DNA of 64,000 nucleotides from Proteobacteria bacterium DTSAM18 (GCA_028767165.1 JARACJ010000004.1:62001-126000), one strand, 5' to 3'; counted from the first letter of the stretch, positions 17,894 through 26,346 are shown. Numbers and translations: made by a program. Notes: a model not told the origin generated them from the sequence alone.

Positions 17894-19585
17894 TCACAGG
17901 CACTCGGTCCAGACGCTGGCGGCGTTGGCCCAGAAGTCGCCCTGGGCCGTGACGTCGCAGTCGGACGCGCTGGAGAAGGTGACGTCGAACAGATCCACCT
18001 GGGCGGTGCCGCCCACGAACATCGCATCGCCCTCGTCGCCGCCGTTGAGGAAGCTGACGTGGTGGAATTGGCTGCCCGCGGAGCCGACCTCGGGGTTGAT
18101 CGTGACCCGGCCCCAGTTGACGCCCGGGCTGTTGCGGACCTCGATGGGGTTGGTGGAGTCGCCGTTGAACTGCACCGAGGAGTTGCCCAGGATGTTGATG
18201 TCGGCGCCGTCGCCGAGCTCGATGGACACGCCGGCGTCGACGGTGAGCTCGGCGGGGGTGTCGGCGCCGCCCACGAGGGCGAACCCGCTCGAGGCCTTCA
18301 GGCTGAAGGGGCCGTCTTCCCAGGTGGCGCTGGCCGTGAGGGTGCCGGGGAGGATGTCGATGATGGGATCGACGTTGTCGATGCTGACGAAGTCGGCCCG
18401 GGTGAGGGCGGACACGGCCCAGATCTCACCCTTGAGAGGCGCCGTGGGGTGGTTCTGGATGATGACGTTGGTGGTGTCGACCAGGCTGGGGCCGGACTGC
18501 AGGTGCAGGGCACCGGCACCGTTGTCGTCGAAGGTGACGTTGTCGAGGGTGACCCGGGACGTGGCCTCGAGGAAGACTGCGGCGTCCTGATCGGCACCCG
18601 CCCGGCGGATCACGGTGTGGGACAACGAGGAGGGCAGCGAGTTGCGCTCGAACGTGAGGTTGCCCCACCGCTCGCCCGCGACGGAGCTGGTGATGGTGAC
18701 GGGCACGCCCGCGCGGCCTTCGGCCTGCAGGGAGCCGCCGATGCCGACGGTGATGTTCTGTCCGGGCGCAGGGGCCAGCTCGACGCCGTTGAGCAGGCGG
18801 AGCTCGGCGTCGGTGCCGCGGTTGCCTCGGATCAGGAGGCCCTGGGAGAGCTCGATGGGCACACCCATGGAGCGCCAGGTGAGATCCTGGGAGATCTCGG
18901 CGTGGGTGACCAGGATGGAGTCGCGCTGGTTGGGGCCGTACACGCCGGGCTCGATGTGCTCGAGGATGCCCGGGGGCAGCACGAGGGGGTGGCCGCCGTT
19001 CTGGGTGATGCGGTTGGAGGCGAAGCCCTCGACGATGGCGTCGCGACGGAGGAGGATGCCGTCGGCGTCGTTGTGGCGCAGGGTGACCTGCTGCAGGCCC
19101 AGGGTGGCGCCGGCGTCGACCCGGATGGCGGGGCGACCCATCTCGCCGGACGAGGCACCGGCGAACTCCATGATGGTGTGGGCCATCTGCAGGCGGCCGT
19201 CGGCCTCGACCTGGATGCCGCCCCAGTCGCCGGGTTGGGGGAAGGAGCTGTTGGAGCTGAGGATCGCGCCGCACTCCTCGCTTCCCTGCACGGTGAGGGA
19301 TCCGCCGTTGCGGATGACCAGGCGCTTGCCCTCCTCGAAGGTGTTGAGGGTGCAGGCGCCGATGGTGAGGTGGCCGCCGTCGATCAGCAGGTCGGAGCCG
19401 ATGAGGTTGCGGGAGTCGGCGGGCCACTCCTCGGTGCCTCGGATGGTGCCCTTGCGACGGTAGAGGGGACGCGGATCGGTGTCACCGGTATCGATCTGCT
19501 CAGCGGTCTCGAGAGGAAGGTCGTCGGTAGGCTCGGCGCAGGCCGTCAGAAGGGCCAACAGAAGGATGGGGCGGTGCGACATCAT
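17894..19585 (-). CDS. Predicted beta-helix lipoprotein
   Basis: Exported lipoprotein of 563 aa, starting at 19585 (or the adjacent ATG at 19582) with GGAG upstream. The lipobox LALLTAC is followed by an acidic, Asp/Thr/Gly-rich linker (AEQIDTGDTDPRP). The body consists of repeating short beta-strand units rich in Asn, Gly and Asp, such as GGSLTVQGSEECGAI and RVTLDNVTFDDNGAGALHL. These are typical of right-handed parallel beta-helix (pectate-lyase-like) proteins. No catalytic residues of a known carbohydrate lyase were identified, so this is more likely a structural or surface protein. It lies downstream of another small lipoprotein gene in the same direction. Confidence 0.82.
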   Translation of the reverse strand: MMSHRPILLLALLTACAEPTDDLPLETAEQIDTGDTDPRPLYRRKGTIRGTEEWPADSRNLIGSDLLIDGGHLTIGACTLNTFEEGKRLVIRNGGSLTVQGSEECGAILSSNSSFPQPGDWGGIQVEADGRLQMAHTIMEFAGASSGEMGRPAIRVDAGATLGLQQVTLRHNDADGILLRRDAIVEGFASNRITQNGGHPLVLPPGILEHIEPGVYGPNQRDSILVTHAEISQDLTWRSMGVPIELSQGLLIRGNRGTDAELRLLNGVELAPAPGQNITVGIGGSLQAEGRAGVPVTITSSVAGERWGNLTFERNSLPSSLSHTVIRRAGADQDAAVFLEATSRVTLDNVTFDDNGAGALHLQSGPSLVDTTNVIIQNHPTAPLKGEIWAVSALTRADFVSIDNVDPIIDILPGTLTASATWEDGPFSLKASSGFALVGGADTPAELTVDAGVSIELGDGADINILGNSSVQFNGDSTNPIEVRNSPGVNWGRVTINPEVGSAGSQFHHVSFLNGGDEGDAMFVGGTAQVDLFDVTFSSASDCDVTAQGDFWANAASVWTECL

Positions 19586-19721
19586 GGGGTCTCCACGTGC
19601 GGTTTCCAGAGCTCTGGCATGAGAACCCGATCCTGGGACAGATGGGCCTCCCAGATCAAGACCGGAGAGGAGGGAAGCGGACATGGGGCCTGATCCTTGG
19701 AGAACCGGCCCCCTTGCCATT

Positions 19722-20123
19722 TCACGGTTTCATCACAGGAGGGGCGTCCGTGTGTCTGCGGTACGCACAACCCGCTTCAGTTCGACCGTGAGCGTCGTCC
19801 TGAAGCACGAATTCCGTGGGCGCGGGCATCGCCATGCGCGGGTCGGCCTCGCCGGTCCATGTGAGCTGGATCCGCGTGCCGTCTGCCTGCCAGGTACCCT
19901 GCCGATGCACCACCCCGGACCACACGCAGGTGACGCCCTCCGGGCAGGGGCTGATGCGATCCTCCAGCTGCACCTCGGACGGGCCGAAACGCAGGATGCG
20001 GGGATAGGTGCGCGCCTCGCAGGAGCTGGAGGTCCAGGTGCCCTCCACGGAGGGCTGGCGCGCGTGGGCCGAGGGACCGTCCTTGGGACCGCAGGCCATC
20101 AGGAACATGAGGGCAAGGCGCAT
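19722..20123 (-). CDS. Small lipoprotein of unknown function
   Basis: A 133-aa predicted lipoprotein. The start at 20123 has GGAGG five bases upstream; the signal peptide is short and ends in FLMAC. The mature region has paired Cys (SSSCEARTY and SPCPEGVTCVW) and a pattern of alternating beta strands (GTWQADGTRIQLTWTG) resembling lipocalin-like or META-type small domains. I do not recognise a specific family. It is divergent from the serine hydrolase gene, and about 136 bases separate it from the downstream beta-helix lipoprotein gene. Confidence 0.75.
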   Translation of the reverse strand: MRLALMFLMACGPKDGPSAHARQPSVEGTWTSSSCEARTYPRILRFGPSEVQLEDRISPCPEGVTCVWSGVVHRQGTWQADGTRIQLTWTGEADPRMAMPAPTEFVLQDDAHGRTEAGCAYRRHTDAPPVMKP

Positions 20124-20228
20124 GAATACCTCCGTGCGTGTGGTGTCCTGGTACCACAGACCTTGTCCTGTTCCCATCGGTGAGAGATGATGGGAGGGGC
20201 GTGACACATGGATCCGGCAGGAGGGAAC

Positions 20229-21731
20229 ATGGTCAGCAGGAGGCAGGTGCTGGTGTGGGCCGGTCTTGCCGCGGGGGCGGCGGTGACACCCGCATGGGCG
20301 GCAGAGGATCGGCACGTGGTGTACGGGCGCTTCTCCCGACGAGAAGAGGCCCAGGAGGTCCTGTGGGACATCTCCCGCGTGCTCGGTCCCGAGGTGGGAT
20401 CCAAGCTCGGGCTCGGTACCGTCGGCGAGCACGTCGTGATCTGGTACGACCGTCGGGGCTCGGATCCGACGCGTGCGGGGAAGATCGCGCGCCACCATGC
20501 ATCGCTGCTCGCCCGGGTCGACCACACCGCGGATCTGGAGGTGACGGATCTGTCGGGCGCCGAGCTGCAGGGGCTGTTCAACCTCTGCTACGGCGTCGAC
20601 CCGTCGCTGGAGCAGGCGCGGCGTCGCTACGACAAGGTCGGCCGCCTGCTCGGGCCCGATCTGCTCCGTGATCTGGTCATCCAGGACACCCCCGAGGGCT
20701 TCGCCACCGTGTACCAGCGGTACAAGGATCGCCTCAGCGGTGCGAGGGTGGCCGGCCGGCACACCGAGCTGCTGGCCTCCGAGGGGTTCGAGGTCACGGT
20801 GCGGGTGGCGCGGCAGCACCCCGTCGTCCTGCGCTCCACCAGCCGTGGGGTCTCCGAGACGGCCGTGGTGCACGTCAACGCGCTGCCCGCCCCCACCCGT
20901 GCGCCCGTCCAGCCCAAGACCACCGCCGAGGTGCGCCTGCCCACGGCGATGTCGTCCGAGCTGCGGGACGCCATCAACGACCACATCCAGAAGCTGCGTC
21001 GCAAGGGCGTGCTGCGGCAGGAACGCACGGCCTGGTACGTGTACAACCTGCACGACGACGAGCCGCTGGCGGCCATCAACGCCGGCACGCCGCTGCAGGC
21101 CGCGAGCATGATCAAGCCCTTCGTGGCCCTGGCCGTGCTCGACAAGGCGGAGCGTGGGCAGCTCGTGTACGGGCCGGTCACGAAGGCGAAGATGGAGGCC
21201 ATGATCCAGGTCTCCAGCAACGATGCCACCAACTGGTGCATGAAGCAGCTCGGGGGGCCGGCCAGGGTCGCGGCCCTGCTCCGGGAGCGCTACCCCGCCC
21301 TGACCCGCAACCTGCGGCTGGTGGAGTACATCCCTTCGAACGGGCGTACCTACCGCAACCTGGCGTCCGCCACCGACTACGTGGCGTTCCTGCGGGCGAT
21401 GTGGCGAGACGAGCTGCCCGAGTCCGACGAGATGCGGCGGCTGATGAACCTGCCCAAGCGTGATCGGCTCTACGACCAGGTGGCGCAGGTGCCCGGCGGC
21501 ACCGAGGTCTACAACAAGACCGGCTCCACGGCGCGCCTGTGTGGCGACATGGGCGTGCTCGTGGCCCGAACCCGCCAGGGCGAGCGTTTCCCCTACATCG
21601 TCGTGGGCATCATCGATGCTCCCCGTCGTGCTTCTTCCTACGGGCGCTGGATCTCGAGCACCGGACGCGTCATCCGAGATGTGTCTGGACTGGTCTACGA
21701 GCGGCTCCGCAAGGAGTACGGCCTCGTGTAG
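20229..21731 (+). CDS. Tat-exported serine hydrolase, class A beta-lactamase-like fold
   Basis: Exported protein of 500 aa. The twin-arginine signal (SRRQVLVWAGLAAGAAVTPAWA) suggests export in folded form. The C-terminal half (about residues 265-500) has the penicillin-recognising serine enzyme motifs: SMIK at 293-296 (nucleophile Ser and general-base Lys), SSN at 329-331, and KTGS at 430-433. A domain of about 200 residues before it is unfamiliar; its first part (RHVVYGRFSRREEAQEVLWDI) recalls SPOR-like folds. Families with these motifs include beta-lactamases and D,D-peptidases; the large N-terminal part argues against a simple secreted beta-lactamase and for a cell-wall enzyme. The start at 20229 has AGGAGGG upstream. 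The next gene begins 15 bases after the stop. Confidence 0.86.
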   Translation: MVSRRQVLVWAGLAAGAAVTPAWAAEDRHVVYGRFSRREEAQEVLWDISRVLGPEVGSKLGLGTVGEHVVIWYDRRGSDPTRAGKIARHHASLLARVDHTADLEVTDLSGAELQGLFNLCYGVDPSLEQARRRYDKVGRLLGPDLLRDLVIQDTPEGFATVYQRYKDRLSGARVAGRHTELLASEGFEVTVRVARQHPVVLRSTSRGVSETAVVHVNALPAPTRAPVQPKTTAEVRLPTAMSSELRDAINDHIQKLRRKGVLRQERTAWYVYNLHDDEPLAAINAGTPLQAASMIKPFVALAVLDKAERGQLVYGPVTKAKMEAMIQVSSNDATNWCMKQLGGPARVAALLRERYPALTRNLRLVEYIPSNGRTYRNLASATDYVAFLRAMWRDELPESDEMRRLMNLPKRDRLYDQVAQVPGGTEVYNKTGSTARLCGDMGVLVARTRQGERFPYIVVGIIDAPRRASSYGRWISSTGRVIRDVSGLVYERLRKEYGLV

Positions 21732-21745
21732 CCCCTGGAGGCGCG

Positions 21746-22600
21746 GTGTTGTGGTGGTTGGTGTCCGTGGCGTTGGCGGTGCCCGCGCTTCCGAGGGTGG
21801 TGCCCGAGGCGAGCGGACTGGTGGTGTCCCAGGCCCAGCCGGGCGTGATGTGGACCCACAACGACTCGGGCGGCAAGCCCGAGCTGTTCGCCATCGCACC
21901 CAGCGGGCACCTGCTCGCGCGGGTGAAGGTGCGGGGGGCCCAGGCCAAGGACTGGGAGAGCATCTCCGCGGGGCCGGACGGCACGCTGTTCGTGGCCGAC
22001 ATGGGCAACAACCTCAACCTGCGCAAGGACCTGACGCTGTACCAGGTCCGTGAGCCCACGGTGGGGGTGGACGAGTCCGTGGACGTCCTGCGGTCGTGGA
22101 CCATCGTGTACCCCGAGCAGAAGGCCTTTCCGGACCGGGCCGACATGAACTACGACACCGAGGCCATCTTCTACGACGCCGGGAACGTCTACCTGCTCAC
22201 CAAGCACCGCTCCGACGTCGACACCACCCTGTACAGGGTGCCGCTCGACGCGGAAGGCACGGTGCAGGCCCAGAAGATCTCGACCTTCCAGATCGGCAGC
22301 ACCCGGGAGGGCGGCGAAGGCCGGGTCACGGGTGCCGATCTGCATCCTTCCGGTCGCTACCTCGTGGTGCTCTGCTACCACGAGATCCTCGTGTTCGAAC
22401 GCCCGGAGGCCGGGGACGACTGGTTGAGCGCACCCCATGGGGCCGTGCTGTTCGACACCGACGAGGTCAAGGGGGCGGAGGGCGTGGCCTGGGACGGCTG
22501 GTCGGTGGTGATCGTGACGGAAGGCGACCGGATCCACCGGGTGGTCGACCCGTTCAGGATCTCGGGGGACCTGTACCCGCGGCGGGGTTTGAAGCCCTGA
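21746..22600 (+). CDS. Exported beta-propeller-like protein
   Basis: A 284-aa protein with a signal peptide (LWWLVSVALAVPALP). It starts at a GTG (21746) with GGAG eight bases upstream and lies 15 bases after the serine hydrolase gene, so the two are probably co-transcribed. Repeated blade-like segments are seen, for example MWTHNDSGGKPELFAIAP, LFVADMGNNLN, YDTEAIFYDAGNVYLLTK and GADLHPSGRYLVV. They suggest a six- or seven-bladed propeller similar to NHL/SMP-30-like or esterase-like phytase folds. No catalytic set was recognised, so the function is left open. Confidence 0.78.
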   Translation: MLWWLVSVALAVPALPRVVPEASGLVVSQAQPGVMWTHNDSGGKPELFAIAPSGHLLARVKVRGAQAKDWESISAGPDGTLFVADMGNNLNLRKDLTLYQVREPTVGVDESVDVLRSWTIVYPEQKAFPDRADMNYDTEAIFYDAGNVYLLTKHRSDVDTTLYRVPLDAEGTVQAQKISTFQIGSTREGGEGRVTGADLHPSGRYLVVLCYHEILVFERPEAGDDWLSAPHGAVLFDTDEVKGAEGVAWDGWSVVIVTEGDRIHRVVDPFRISGDLYPRRGLKP

Positions 22601-22700
22601 GGTGTCCCCGCACGTCCCCACAGGTGCAACCCGGTCCCTTGCGGGCTATTCACGCCCATCTTGACGCCCCACGAGGGGCTGAACCCATCGGAAGGCTTGC

Positions 22701-23927
22701 ATGCGGCACATCCCCTTCACCGTCGACGGCCACCAGGGCATGGCCCGGGCCACCACCCTGGAGCTCGAGCGGGGCACCATCCAGACCCCGGTCTTCATGC
22801 CGGTGGGCACCCAGGCGGCCGTGCGTTCGGTCACGCCCCTGCACCTGCACGGCACCGGCGCCCAGATCATCCTGGCCAACACCTACCACCTGTCCCAGCG
22901 CCCCGGCGAGGACCTCGTCGAGAAGGCCGGCGGCCTGCACAAGTTCATGGGCACCCACCTGCCGATCCTCACCGACTCCGGCGGATTCCAGGTGTTCAGC
23001 CTCGACAAGACGGTCGACGAGGACGGCGTGACCTTCCAGTACGAGGTCGATGGCGAGAAGACCTTCCTGTCGCCCGAGCGCTCGATGGACATCCAGCAGA
23101 AGCTCGGCGCCGACATCGCCATGGTGTTCGACGAGTGCATCGCGTTCGGCACCGAGCGCAAGTACGCCGAGGCCTCCGTGGCGCGCACCACCCGCTGGGA
23201 GAAGCGCTCCAAGGAAGCCCACACGCGGCCCGACCAGTCCCTGTTCGGCATCGTGCAGGGTGGCTTCTGGCCCGACCTGCGCAAGCGCAGCGCGGAGGAG
23301 ATCGCCGAGATCGGTTTCGATGGCTACGCCGTCGGCGGTCTGAGCGTCGGCGAGGGCCACCAGAAGATGTGTGACGTGCTCGACGTCACCACCGAGCACA
23401 TGCCCTGGGACTCCCCCCGCTACCTGATGGGCGTGGGCCGGCCCCTCGACCTCGTCGAGGCCGTCGCACGGGGCATCGACATGTTCGACTGCGTCATCCA
23501 GACCCGTCACGCCCGCTCCGGCGTGATGTGGACCTGGCACGGTCGCATGCGGGTCACCGACAAGCGCTACCGCAAGGACTTCCGGCCCATCGACGACAAG
23601 TGCACCTGCTACACCTGCACCAACTTCTCCCGGGCCTACCTGCACCACCTGTTCAAGGTGGGCGAGATCATGGCCGCCACCCTGGCCAGCGTGCACAACA
23701 TTGCCTGGTTCCAGCAGTACATGGCGGCCATGCGCATGAGCATCCTCGACGGCAGCTTCGAGAGCTTCCGGAAGAACGTCCACGAGATCTACCCCGAGGG
23801 CGAACCCGCCAATCCCGAGGGCTCCGGCAAGCCGAAGAGCCGGGCAGGCAAGGGTGGCGCGAAGCGTTCCCGTGGTGGCCGCGGTGGTCGCGGCGGCCCG
23901 AAGGGCGGAAAGCCACGCCAACGCTGA
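22701..23927 (+). CDS. tgt: tRNA-guanine transglycosylase (queuine/preQ1 tRNA-ribosyltransferase)
   Basis: Exchanges guanine 34 of tRNA-Asp, -Asn, -His and -Tyr for preQ1, the committed step of queuosine insertion. It is 408 aa with clear family blocks: FMPVGTQAAVRSVTP, LANTYHLSQRPG, LTDSGGFQVFS (catalytic Asp), GIVQGG and GGLSVGEG. The nucleophile motif is MFDCVIQTRHAR, where most homologs have PTR in place of QTR. The zinc site is CTCYTC followed by AYLHHL with its His. The C-terminus carries an extra Gly/Arg/Lys-rich tail of about 35 residues (KRSRGGRGGRGG), likely an RNA-contacting extension. It stands alone, followed by infA. Confidence 0.95.
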   Translation: MRHIPFTVDGHQGMARATTLELERGTIQTPVFMPVGTQAAVRSVTPLHLHGTGAQIILANTYHLSQRPGEDLVEKAGGLHKFMGTHLPILTDSGGFQVFSLDKTVDEDGVTFQYEVDGEKTFLSPERSMDIQQKLGADIAMVFDECIAFGTERKYAEASVARTTRWEKRSKEAHTRPDQSLFGIVQGGFWPDLRKRSAEEIAEIGFDGYAVGGLSVGEGHQKMCDVLDVTTEHMPWDSPRYLMGVGRPLDLVEAVARGIDMFDCVIQTRHARSGVMWTWHGRMRVTDKRYRKDFRPIDDKCTCYTCTNFSRAYLHHLFKVGEIMAATLASVHNIAWFQQYMAAMRMSILDGSFESFRKNVHEIYPEGEPANPEGSGKPKSRAGKGGAKRSRGGRGGRGGPKGGKPRQR

Positions 23928-24087
23928 CCAATCCGTCGTGTCCGTGTCTTCCCTCATCCAGGCATGGGGGGATGCGGACCGAGAGGACGGGGCGGTCCTT
24001 CAGGAGGTGGATCCCGTAAGGATCCCGTGGTTGCCTTGTATCTTGGCGGCCAAAGCGTTAGGCGCGCGTCCTGATGGAGGTTTTCTC

Positions 24088-24306
24088 GTGGCAGCTAATG
24101 ACCTGATTGAAGTCGAAGGTGTGATCAAGGAAGTGTTCCCTGGTGGCAACTTCCTGGTGGAAACCGAGGCCGGCACCGAGGTCCACGCGCACCTGGCTGG
24201 CAAGCTGCGTCGGTTCCACATCCGCGTCGTCCTCGGCGACCGGGTGACCGTGGCCGTCTCGCCCTACGACCTGTCCAAGGGCCGGATCGTCTTCCGCCAC
24301 AAGTGA
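24088..24306 (+). CDS. infA: Translation initiation factor IF-1
   Basis: Small OB-fold RNA-binding protein (72 aa) that binds the 30S A site during initiation. It starts at a GTG (24088) with TGGAGG eight bases upstream. The core matches IF-1: NDLIEVEGVIKEVFPGGNF, VHAHLAGKLRRFHIRVVLGD and VSPYDLSKGRIVFRHK. The usual bacterial MxGxxR after the KLR segment appears as RRFHIRV, a mild variant. A strong hairpin follows the gene. The 160 bases upstream hold no gene and presumably the promoter. Confidence 0.95.
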   Translation: MAANDLIEVEGVIKEVFPGGNFLVETEAGTEVHAHLAGKLRRFHIRVVLGDRVTVAVSPYDLSKGRIVFRHK

Positions 24307-24342
24307 GCGTGGGCCGGCAGACCGCCGGTTCCGTACACGACA

Positions 24343-24379
24343 CACCCCGCGCCGACCTTGGAAGGTCGGACGCGGGGTG
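24343..24379. terminator. Terminator hairpin between infA and the convergent gene
   Basis: A long stem: CACCCCGCG and CCGACC on the left (24343-24357), GGTCGG and CGCGGGGTG on the right (24364-24379). There is one unpaired A and the 6-base loop TTGGAA. The position and strength fit an intrinsic terminator for infA, usable in both directions. Confidence 0.85.
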
Positions 24380-24402
24380 CGTGGTTCTTGATGGTCTGTG
24401 GC

Positions 24403-24810
24403 CTACTTGGCCTCGGCCATGGGCTGGGTGGCCTTGGGCGTGAGCTGGTGGGTGCGCATGATCCACACGCCGCGGTCTTCGCCGTTCTGCTGGAAGTGGA
24501 AGACGTAGGGCGCGGGCTTGTCGATGACGAAGCCATCGAGGCTCAGGCCCACGTAGGCCTCGTGGTTGTCGCCGAAGTCGACCCGGATGCGCTCCAGGGG
24601 AAACTGCTGCTCGCCCACGCTGATCTGGAGCGTGAACAGCTGTTCGGCGGGCTCGCCCCTGCCGCGGGTCCACAGGGTCAGCAGGTCCATCTTCTCGAGG
24701 GTGGTGGGGTAGCTCGGACGGACCACGTCGAGGGCGATGTTGGTGGCGGAGAGCTGGCCTTGGTCGTCGAAGGTGATCTCTTCCGCGATCAGGATCAGTT
24801 TGGCGTACAT
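24403..24810 (-). CDS. Small beta-rich protein of unknown function
   Basis: A 135-aa cytoplasmic protein without signal peptide or membrane segment. The start at 24810 has AGGAG upstream. The opening (MYAKLILIAEEITFDDQGQLSATNIALDVV) and alternating hydrophobic strands suggest a small beta-barrel or sandwich of the kind seen in DUF6941-like proteins; that resemblance is by eye only. It lies downstream of the propeller-like gene in the same direction, with a 94-base gap. No catalytic residues are apparent. Confidence 0.72.
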   Translation of the reverse strand: MYAKLILIAEEITFDDQGQLSATNIALDVVRPSYPTTLEKMDLLTLWTRGRGEPAEQLFTLQISVGEQQFPLERIRVDFGDNHEAYVGLSLDGFVIDKPAPYVFHFQQNGEDRGVWIMRTHQLTPKATQPMAEAK

Positions 24811-24904
24811 GAGGGACTCCTGTGTGGGGGTCCAGGGTACACCAGGTCGGCCCACGCCTGGGAGCGTGGGCCGGGGGAACGGCCAGGAGCAGGGCGGCGC
24901 TGCC

Positions 24905-25885
24905 TCAGGCGGGCATCGGCAGGATGTTGAACACCGCGGACAGCCGCAGATCGCGGAAGTCGTAGGTCTTCAAGCGGGTGCGCTCCTGCAGATCGTACAG
25001 CTCGATGCGGGTGGGGCGGATGCGCTTGGAGGGCAGCATCGCGGCGCGGAGCATGCGCAGGTTCTCGGTCCAGTCGGAGCGGCGGACGGCGGAGAAGGCC
25101 ACCCAGGCCTGGTGGTCGTTGACGGGGAGGACGCCCCGGCACCAGCCGAGGTTCTCCGCATCGCCGGACAGCTCGGCGAGGTTCCAGGTGGTGTGGTGGT
25201 CGTCGCCGATGCGGATGACGTGGCCGTCGACCTGGGTGAACCACAGGGAGCCGTTGTGGGGCAGGCCGTCGTGGATCTTGCCGTCGATGACGGGGATGCC
25301 GCTCTCGGGCACGCCGATGGCGCGCGCGGTGCCGTGGGTGCAGCAGGAGGCGTAGACCCTGCCCTTCCAGGAGAACCCGAAGTTGGGGTGGGCCTTGTGG
25401 GGCTTGGTGGTCCACTGCAGGCGGTAGTCGATCTCGGGGTCGAAGCGGTCCCACACCTGCTCGTCCACGAGGACGGACTCGATGGACTCGATGGTCTCGT
25501 CGTCGTCGGCGAGGGTGACCATGGCGTCCATGCCGGTGTTGAGCACGCGGACCTTGCCGTCGATGCGGATGACGTGGTGGACGTCGTTGAAGCAGCCGTG
25601 GCTGACCCGCTTGACGAGGTTCCAGCCGTCGGGGTCGACCCAGAGCACCTCGGTCTCGGTGCACAGCAGCAGCAGATCGCCGTCCCAGGAGCCGGCCTTG
25701 AACACGTGGGAGCCGCCGGCCGCGGGGATGGCGTCGTCGGGAGAGCGGTAGCGGAAGACGATCTCGCGCTCGCCGGTGAGGGTGTCGAGCGTGACGAGCA
25801 CCGCTTCCTCGTACAGGTAGCGGTTGACGTCGTTGAACTTCTTGTACCGGCCACCGACACCGCCGGTGAGCAACAGCTTCTGCAT
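24905..25885 (-). CDS. Propeller-like protein of unknown function
   Basis: A 326-aa soluble protein, starting at 25885 with GAGGAC upstream. There is no signal peptide. Repeated segments each end in a WxxDP- or DG-type turn (EVLWVDPDGWNLVKRV, HVIRIDGKVRVLNTG, GSLWFTQVDGHVIRIGDD), indicating a beta-propeller. His and Cys residues are frequent in the middle (CFNDVHHVIRI, ASCCTHGTARAIG), which might bind metal, but I cannot point to a known site. It is divergent from the histidine operon; its promoter shares the 340-base gap with the his leader region. Confidence 0.75.
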   Translation of the reverse strand: MQKLLLTGGVGGRYKKFNDVNRYLYEEAVLVTLDTLTGEREIVFRYRSPDDAIPAAGGSHVFKAGSWDGDLLLLCTETEVLWVDPDGWNLVKRVSHGCFNDVHHVIRIDGKVRVLNTGMDAMVTLADDDETIESIESVLVDEQVWDRFDPEIDYRLQWTTKPHKAHPNFGFSWKGRVYASCCTHGTARAIGVPESGIPVIDGKIHDGLPHNGSLWFTQVDGHVIRIGDDHHTTWNLAELSGDAENLGWCRGVLPVNDHQAWVAFSAVRRSDWTENLRMLRAAMLPSKRIRPTRIELYDLQERTRLKTYDFRDLRLSAVFNILPMPA

Positions 25886-26225
25886 GGCACGTCCTCGAGC
25901 TGGGGTCCGGTAGGCTATCAGGCGTTCCCGCTGGGCTCAATGCATGTGAAATCGGCCCTGGCGGCCCGCAGGCGAGCTGTGTGCTCCGTTCGCGGACAAC
26001 GGTCCGATCCTCCCATCGGTCATCGTCGGGAGGGCATTGACGTTCCGCCAGGAGCGGATTGGCGCGGCCGCGGGACGTCCGGAGACACACCGGGGTACCC
26101 GGAATTCCAGACATTTCGATAGATTGCGGGTGGGCGGTGTTCTCGCCGCATCGAGCGTGGGTCGTGCCATGAAAGTCGCACGGGCCCCCTTGACCATCGT
26201 CTCCCGGCGCGTCAGGCTGGGGCCC
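25886..26225 (+). promoter_or_regulatory. Intergenic region upstream of the his leader
   Basis: A 340-base gap between divergent transcription units; no gene is supported. An AT-richer patch at about 26100-26125 (ATTTCGATAGATT) is the best candidate for a promoter core of the histidine operon. A TTGACC at 26190-26195 looks like a -35 box, but no fitting -10 follows and it is too close to the leader start. The transcription start cannot be fixed from sequence alone. Confidence 0.45.
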
Positions 26226-26291
26226 ATGAACACGTTCGCCTGCCAGACCCAGCACCATCATCATCATGCCCATGCAGGGATGAGTTGGTGA
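26226..26291 (+). CDS. hisL: His operon leader peptide (attenuation peptide)
   Basis: A 21-codon frame beginning MNTFACQTQ and continuing with HHHHHAH, so six His codons occur within seven. It ends MSW-stop at 26289-26291, 111 bases before hisG. Such a His run directly before a terminator hairpin is the hallmark of the his leader peptides of enterobacteria. There, a ribosome starved of His-tRNA stalls on the run and prevents termination. Five of the six His codons are CAT, whereas the His codons I sampled in the his structural genes are CAC. A weak GGCTGGGG lies just before the ATG. The reading frame and hairpin geometry fit together well; expression is not shown. Confidence 0.85.
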   Translation: MNTFACQTQHHHHHAHAGMSW

Positions 26292-26346
26292 TCGTGTAGG
26301 TTCAGGCAGTCAGATGCAGCACACGCCAGCTCACCCGAGCTGGCGT
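26282..26346 (+). promoter_or_regulatory. His attenuator: antiterminator and terminator segments
   Basis: Three segments can be drawn. Segment 2 (26282-26290, GAGTTGGTG) overlaps the last codons of the leader peptide and can pair with 26324-26332 (CGCCAGCTC), nine pairs with two G-U. That pairing would destroy the terminator stem formed by 26323-26332 and 26337-26346. A ribosome stalled on the His codons (26253-26273) would leave most of segment 2 free, giving readthrough. A ribosome reaching the stop codon (26289-26291) would cover segment 2 and allow termination. This is the expected logic of classical amino-acid attenuation. Confidence 0.75.
26323..26346 (+). terminator. His attenuator terminator hairpin
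   Basis: A perfect 10-bp stem, ACGCCAGCTC / GAGCTGGCGT, with the 4-base loop ACCC. It is followed by TTGTGCGTCTT, only moderately T-rich. The stem can be extended by GCAC/GTGC across a two-base bulge. Confidence 0.8.

Noticed and set aside
26190-26218. A sigma-70 promoter with TTGACC just before the his leader.
   Set aside because: No acceptable -10 element follows at 16-18 bases, and the start would fall at the leader ATG.
26226-26291. The His-rich peptide as a metal-binding small protein.
   Set aside because: Its position directly before a terminator and hisG, with a matching antiterminator segment, fits an attenuation leader much better.
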